Positions 62,161-64,000 of a DNA stretch of 64,000 bases are shown piece by piece; position 1 is the stretch's first letter, and each line of letters opens with the position of its first letter. The notes beneath the pieces were generated by a model, which made no database searches, was not told the origin of the DNA, and saw only the letters and a list, made by a program, of their open reading frames with translations. The position numbers and the translations under genes were made by a program. Source of the stretch: JAILLW01 sp045640525. Its GTDB lineage: Bacteria > Bacillota > Clostridia > Lachnospirales > Lachnospiraceae. Location: contig JAZUFE010000027.1 of NCBI GenBank assembly GCA_045640525.1, forward strand, positions 13,078 through 77,077. Direction: 5' to 3'.

Positions 62161-62207
62161 GTCAAAGCCCCCAATTTTCGACAATTTCAACAAAATACTA
62201 ACTATAA

Positions 62208-62237
62208 ATTATATCATATCGCAATAAGATTTCCCAA
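62208..62237 (-). promoter_or_regulatory. promoter of the DUF6062-MBOAT operon
   Basis: TTGGGA (62237-62232), 18-nt spacer, perfect TATAAT (62213-62208) on the - strand, 48 nt before the DUF6062 ATG. Confidence 0.6.
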
Positions 62238-62251
62238 AGTATTTTAGAAAA

Positions 62252-62278
62252 AACCCTGCGATAATCGCAGGGTTTTGT
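62252..62278 (-). terminator. terminator of the TetR gene
   Basis: Stem ACCCTGCGAT/ATCGCAGGGT with a 2-nt loop region and T-runs on both sides, between the TetR stop and the DUF6062 promoter. Confidence 0.9.
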
Positions 62279-62333
62279 ACTCGGTTTTCAATAACGAACC
62301 GTATCTTAATTTTGGTTACAACAATCTTTTGAA

Positions 62334-62942
62334 TCACTTATCCGTATAGCATGCATTTCGAAGCATTATCAAATATTCTTTCATCTGCTTAAAGTATACA
62401 TCCGGATGGTCGGAATCGTATTTAAGAGTCTTATTCATAACACAGATTGATGTGTAATTTATCAATTCGGTCAATTTTGACTGATCTACATCATGTTTCA
62501 GCATCAAAGTGTTGGCACGTCTAAAGAAATCATCGACACAATCCGGAACTATTCTCTTCTTGGTCGAAATCTCATTAAGTGCCTCTATTACGTCCTCATT
62601 TTCGCACGAATTCAAAAATGCAACCATATATGGATAGGCTTTCATAACATTGGTTTCAGCGTTCTTTAGCATTATGTGTATACTAAAGTAGTCATTGTCA
62701 CCTCTGTCGACCGTACTGGTCATTTCAAGCTCCACAAATCTCGCGCTAAAGTCATATAAAAAGGCATATAGACCGATTTTATTGGTAAAATAATGGAATA
62801 ATAGTCCCTTGGAAATACCTGCTTCTTTGACTATGTCGTCCGTGCTCGCATGTGCATATCCGTTTAAAGCAAATATCTTAAGGGCCGCATTTATCATACG
62901 ATCCTGCTTTTCCTTCTTTAAATCAAAAAACTTTTCGTTCAT
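62334..62942 (-). CDS. TetR/AcrR family regulator
   Basis: 202 aa from the ATG at 62942 (AAGGG upstream). DNA-binding domain ~10-60: INAALKIFALNGYAHASTDD followed by the recognition helix in EAGISKGLLFHYFTNK. The rest is an all-helical ligand/dimer domain with no recognisable ligand. Monocistronic. A perfect 6-2-6 inverted repeat in its upstream region is a candidate operator. Confidence 0.93.
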   Translation of the reverse strand: MNEKFFDLKKEKQDRMINAALKIFALNGYAHASTDDIVKEAGISKGLLFHYFTNKIGLYAFLYDFSARFVELEMTSTVDRGDNDYFSIHIMLKNAETNVMKAYPYMVAFLNSCENEDVIEALNEISTKKRIVPDCVDDFFRRANTLMLKHDVDQSKLTELINYTSICVMNKTLKYDSDHPDVYFKQMKEYLIMLRNACYTDK

Positions 62943-62972
62943 CGTAATACCCTTCTGACGCACAACCCTAAG

Positions 62973-62986
62973 AGTCAATGTTGACT
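62973..62986. promoter_or_regulatory. candidate TetR operator
   Basis: Inverted repeat AGTCAA-TG-TTGACT 31 nt upstream of the tetR ATG, in the intergenic region shared with the divergent small membrane-protein gene. Confidence 0.4.
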
Positions 62987-63065
62987 TTGCCGGTCGAACT
63001 TAAAGATATCATATTTTGGGTTTTCTATCAAGGCGCAAATTAAGATTTATTTAATAATATCGCCC

Positions 63066-63094
63066 TTTAAATATATAGAAAAATGAGGTAATAT
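63066..63094 (+). promoter_or_regulatory. possible promoter of the 112-aa gene
   Basis: TTTAAA (63066-63071), 17-nt spacer, TAATAT (63089-63094), leaving a leader of about 58 nt. Confidence 0.4.
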
Positions 63095-63158
63095 AAGGAG
63101 TATAAGAAAAGGCAGAATTTGAGATGACTTATATCAATAAACATAGGAGGTAAGTAAA

Positions 63159-63497
63159 ATGGGTAAATTCGGAAAATTCCTATTTTTCTCTGCAGCAGCA
63201 GGAGCAGCTGCATACGGAGCATATTGCTATTTAAGAAAAGAACAGGTATTAACACCTGTAACCGAAGACGATGATGATGTGGCTTTTGATGAAGATTTAG
63301 ACGGAGAACCCACAAAAGCACGCTCATATGTTAATCTTACATTTGATAAAGAAAGAGCTGAAGATTTGGCTAAGAGTGCTGTCAAAAAGGCAAAGGAAAC
63401 CATTTCCGATTCAGTTCAAAAAGTTGAAGAGTTTTTCAATGACGAACCGGAGAAGGTGGTTGATACCGTTGCAAAAGAGGTACCCCCTCAGGAGTAG
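63159..63497 (+). CDS. small alanine-rich membrane-anchored protein (112 aa)
   Basis: TAGGAGGTAAG precedes the ATG. Residues ~5-25 form a glycine/alanine-rich membrane span (FLFFSAAAGAAAYGAYCYL), followed by a very acidic stretch (~36-48) and an amphipathic helix (~62-105) with repeated Ala/Lys/Glu, as in YtxH-like stress proteins. No enzymatic motif. It is divergent from tetR, which may regulate it. The group II intron ends 14 nt after its stop, in the opposite orientation. Confidence 0.8.
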   Translation: MGKFGKFLFFSAAAGAAAYGAYCYLRKEQVLTPVTEDDDDVAFDEDLDGEPTKARSYVNLTFDKERAEDLAKSAVKKAKETISDSVQKVEEFFNDEPEKVVDTVAKEVPPQE

Positions 63498-63510
63498 ACT
63501 CATTGTCATA

Positions 63511-64000
63511 ATCGAGTAGGAGGAATTTCTCTTAAATGAGAAATCCCGACCTCTCACACCACCGTGCGTACCGTTCGGTACACGGCGGTTCAATCAACTT
63601 AACAAGTAACACACCTTTCGATGTAGTAATCTAACATAGAGACTAGTCCAAATGAGGCTAGTCTTTTATTGTTTATCGCGACATTCACAGCCCCTTTGTT
63701 GCATACATAGGCTATTCTTCGCCCTGTGTAAGCCACCCGTCTTGCTGTGTCACTGTCAATTCCAAGCTTTACAAGGTCCTTTTCTCGGTTCTGTGGTGTT
63801 TTCCATTGTTTCCATATACACATACGAAGTCTATATCTGATATGTCTATCCATATCTTTGCAGAGAGTTTTCATACTACCAATCTTATAGTAGTTTATCC
63901 AACCTCTGATGAGCTGATTTAGTTTCTCCACCTTATAGCTGTTGCTAACGCCCCAACTTCGACAAGTGAGTTCTTTCATCCTTTTCTTAAACTTCGCTAC
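63511..64000 (-). mobile_element. group II intron, 3' part
   Basis: The maturase C-terminus (63599-64000) is followed on the - strand by a 34-nt domain V hairpin (63591-63558; GAACCGCC...GGTGGT with the usual two-nt bulge) and a domain VI stem (63553-63511) with GGGATTTCTC/GAGAAATTCC and a candidate bulged A in CCTACTC. The predicted 3' splice site is at CGAT, 63511. The 5' part lies outside the window. Confidence 0.88.
63599..64000 (-). CDS. group II intron reverse transcriptase/maturase, N-terminus off window
   Basis: The frame is open from the window edge through 133 residues to the stop at 63599. Domain X (maturase) is recognisable: LIRGWINYYKIGSM, HIRYRLRMCIWKQWK. The end, with ARRVAYTGRRIAYVCNKGAV and INNKRLASFGLVSMLDYY, matches the C-terminus of group II intron proteins that lack an HNH endonuclease. 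No frameshift is seen in the visible part, so the intron may be intact. The ATG at 63979 is internal. Confidence 0.9.
   Translation of the reverse strand, partial: VAKFKKRMKELTCRSWGVSNSYKVEKLNQLIRGWINYYKIGSMKTLCKDMDRHIRYRLRMCIWKQWKTPQNREKDLVKLGIDSDTARRVAYTGRRIAYVCNKGAVNVAINNKRLASFGLVSMLDYYIERCVTC

Noticed and set aside
1..64000. Prophage, defence island or toxin-antitoxin module
   Set aside because: No integrase, capsid, restriction, Cas or toxin-antitoxin families were found; apart from the group II intron the content is chromosomal housekeeping and envelope genes.

Overview
The window looks like a chromosomal segment of a low-to-medium GC Gram-positive anaerobe of the class Clostridia, most likely a Lachnospiraceae (Butyrivibrio/Roseburia-like). 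This is inferred from family content and not from any database search. The clues are a TM1266-type hydrogenase regulator, DUF1836 and DUF6062 proteins, a sigH cluster, AddAB, GatCAB, class III fructose-bisphosphatase, single-aptamer glycine and TPP riboswitches, a GH9 cellulase-family enzyme and a group II intron. Only 7 of about 61 coding genes are on the + strand; the rest read on the - strand in long, tightly packed operons.

1-9.4 kb: a truncated SPFH/YdjI-like protein; an intracellular GH9 glycosidase; DUF1836 regulator; HI0933-type flavoprotein; YerC; a degenerate M23 membrane protein; a cold-shock protein with a structured leader; then fbp followed by a stand-alone eukaryotic-type hisA. 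9.4-14.2 kb: valS, a CobA-like ATPase, dapA and dapB in one operon closed by a long terminator hairpin. 14.3-18.4 kb: a small orphan gene with its own promoter and terminator, and the tig-clpP-clpX-engB proteostasis operon (no lon between clpX and engB).

18.5-25.9 kb: an operon mgtE-folC-(48 aa)-TPR-greA-substrate-binding lipoprotein-fused ABC permease/ATPase-TM1266 regulator. Divergent from it, on promoters that share a -35 site, is yigZ (apparently leaderless) plus a papain-like protein. 27.2-30.4 kb: a class A PBP, tRNA-Thr(GGT) and the SRP RNA. 30.4-41.1 kb: one long - strand run gatC-gatA-gatB-EAL protein-ispF-cysE-cysS-mrnC-rlmB-SGNH-sigH, mostly with overlapping or abutting ends. 41.2-43.9 kb: glycine-riboswitch-controlled AGCS symporter, CYTH protein and TPP-riboswitch-controlled thiT.

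43.9-62.2 kb holds two envelope acyl-transfer clusters around the recombination genes. One is ACP-MBOAT-DltD/AlgJ-like protein-malQ; the other is DUF6062-MBOAT-SGNH-degenerate EEP protein-76 aa protein. Between and after them lie ridA-aminopeptidase P-addB-addA. 62.3-64.0 kb: a TetR regulator, a divergent small alanine-rich membrane protein, and the 3' end of a group II intron running off the window.

I did not find a CRISPR array, a prophage or an obvious defence island. The most unusual items are the fused permease-ATPase transporter, the MBOAT/ACP cassette without a visible activating enzyme, the apparent EEP pseudoenzyme, the eukaryotic-type HisA, and the leaderless yigZ promoter sharing its -35 box with mgtE.
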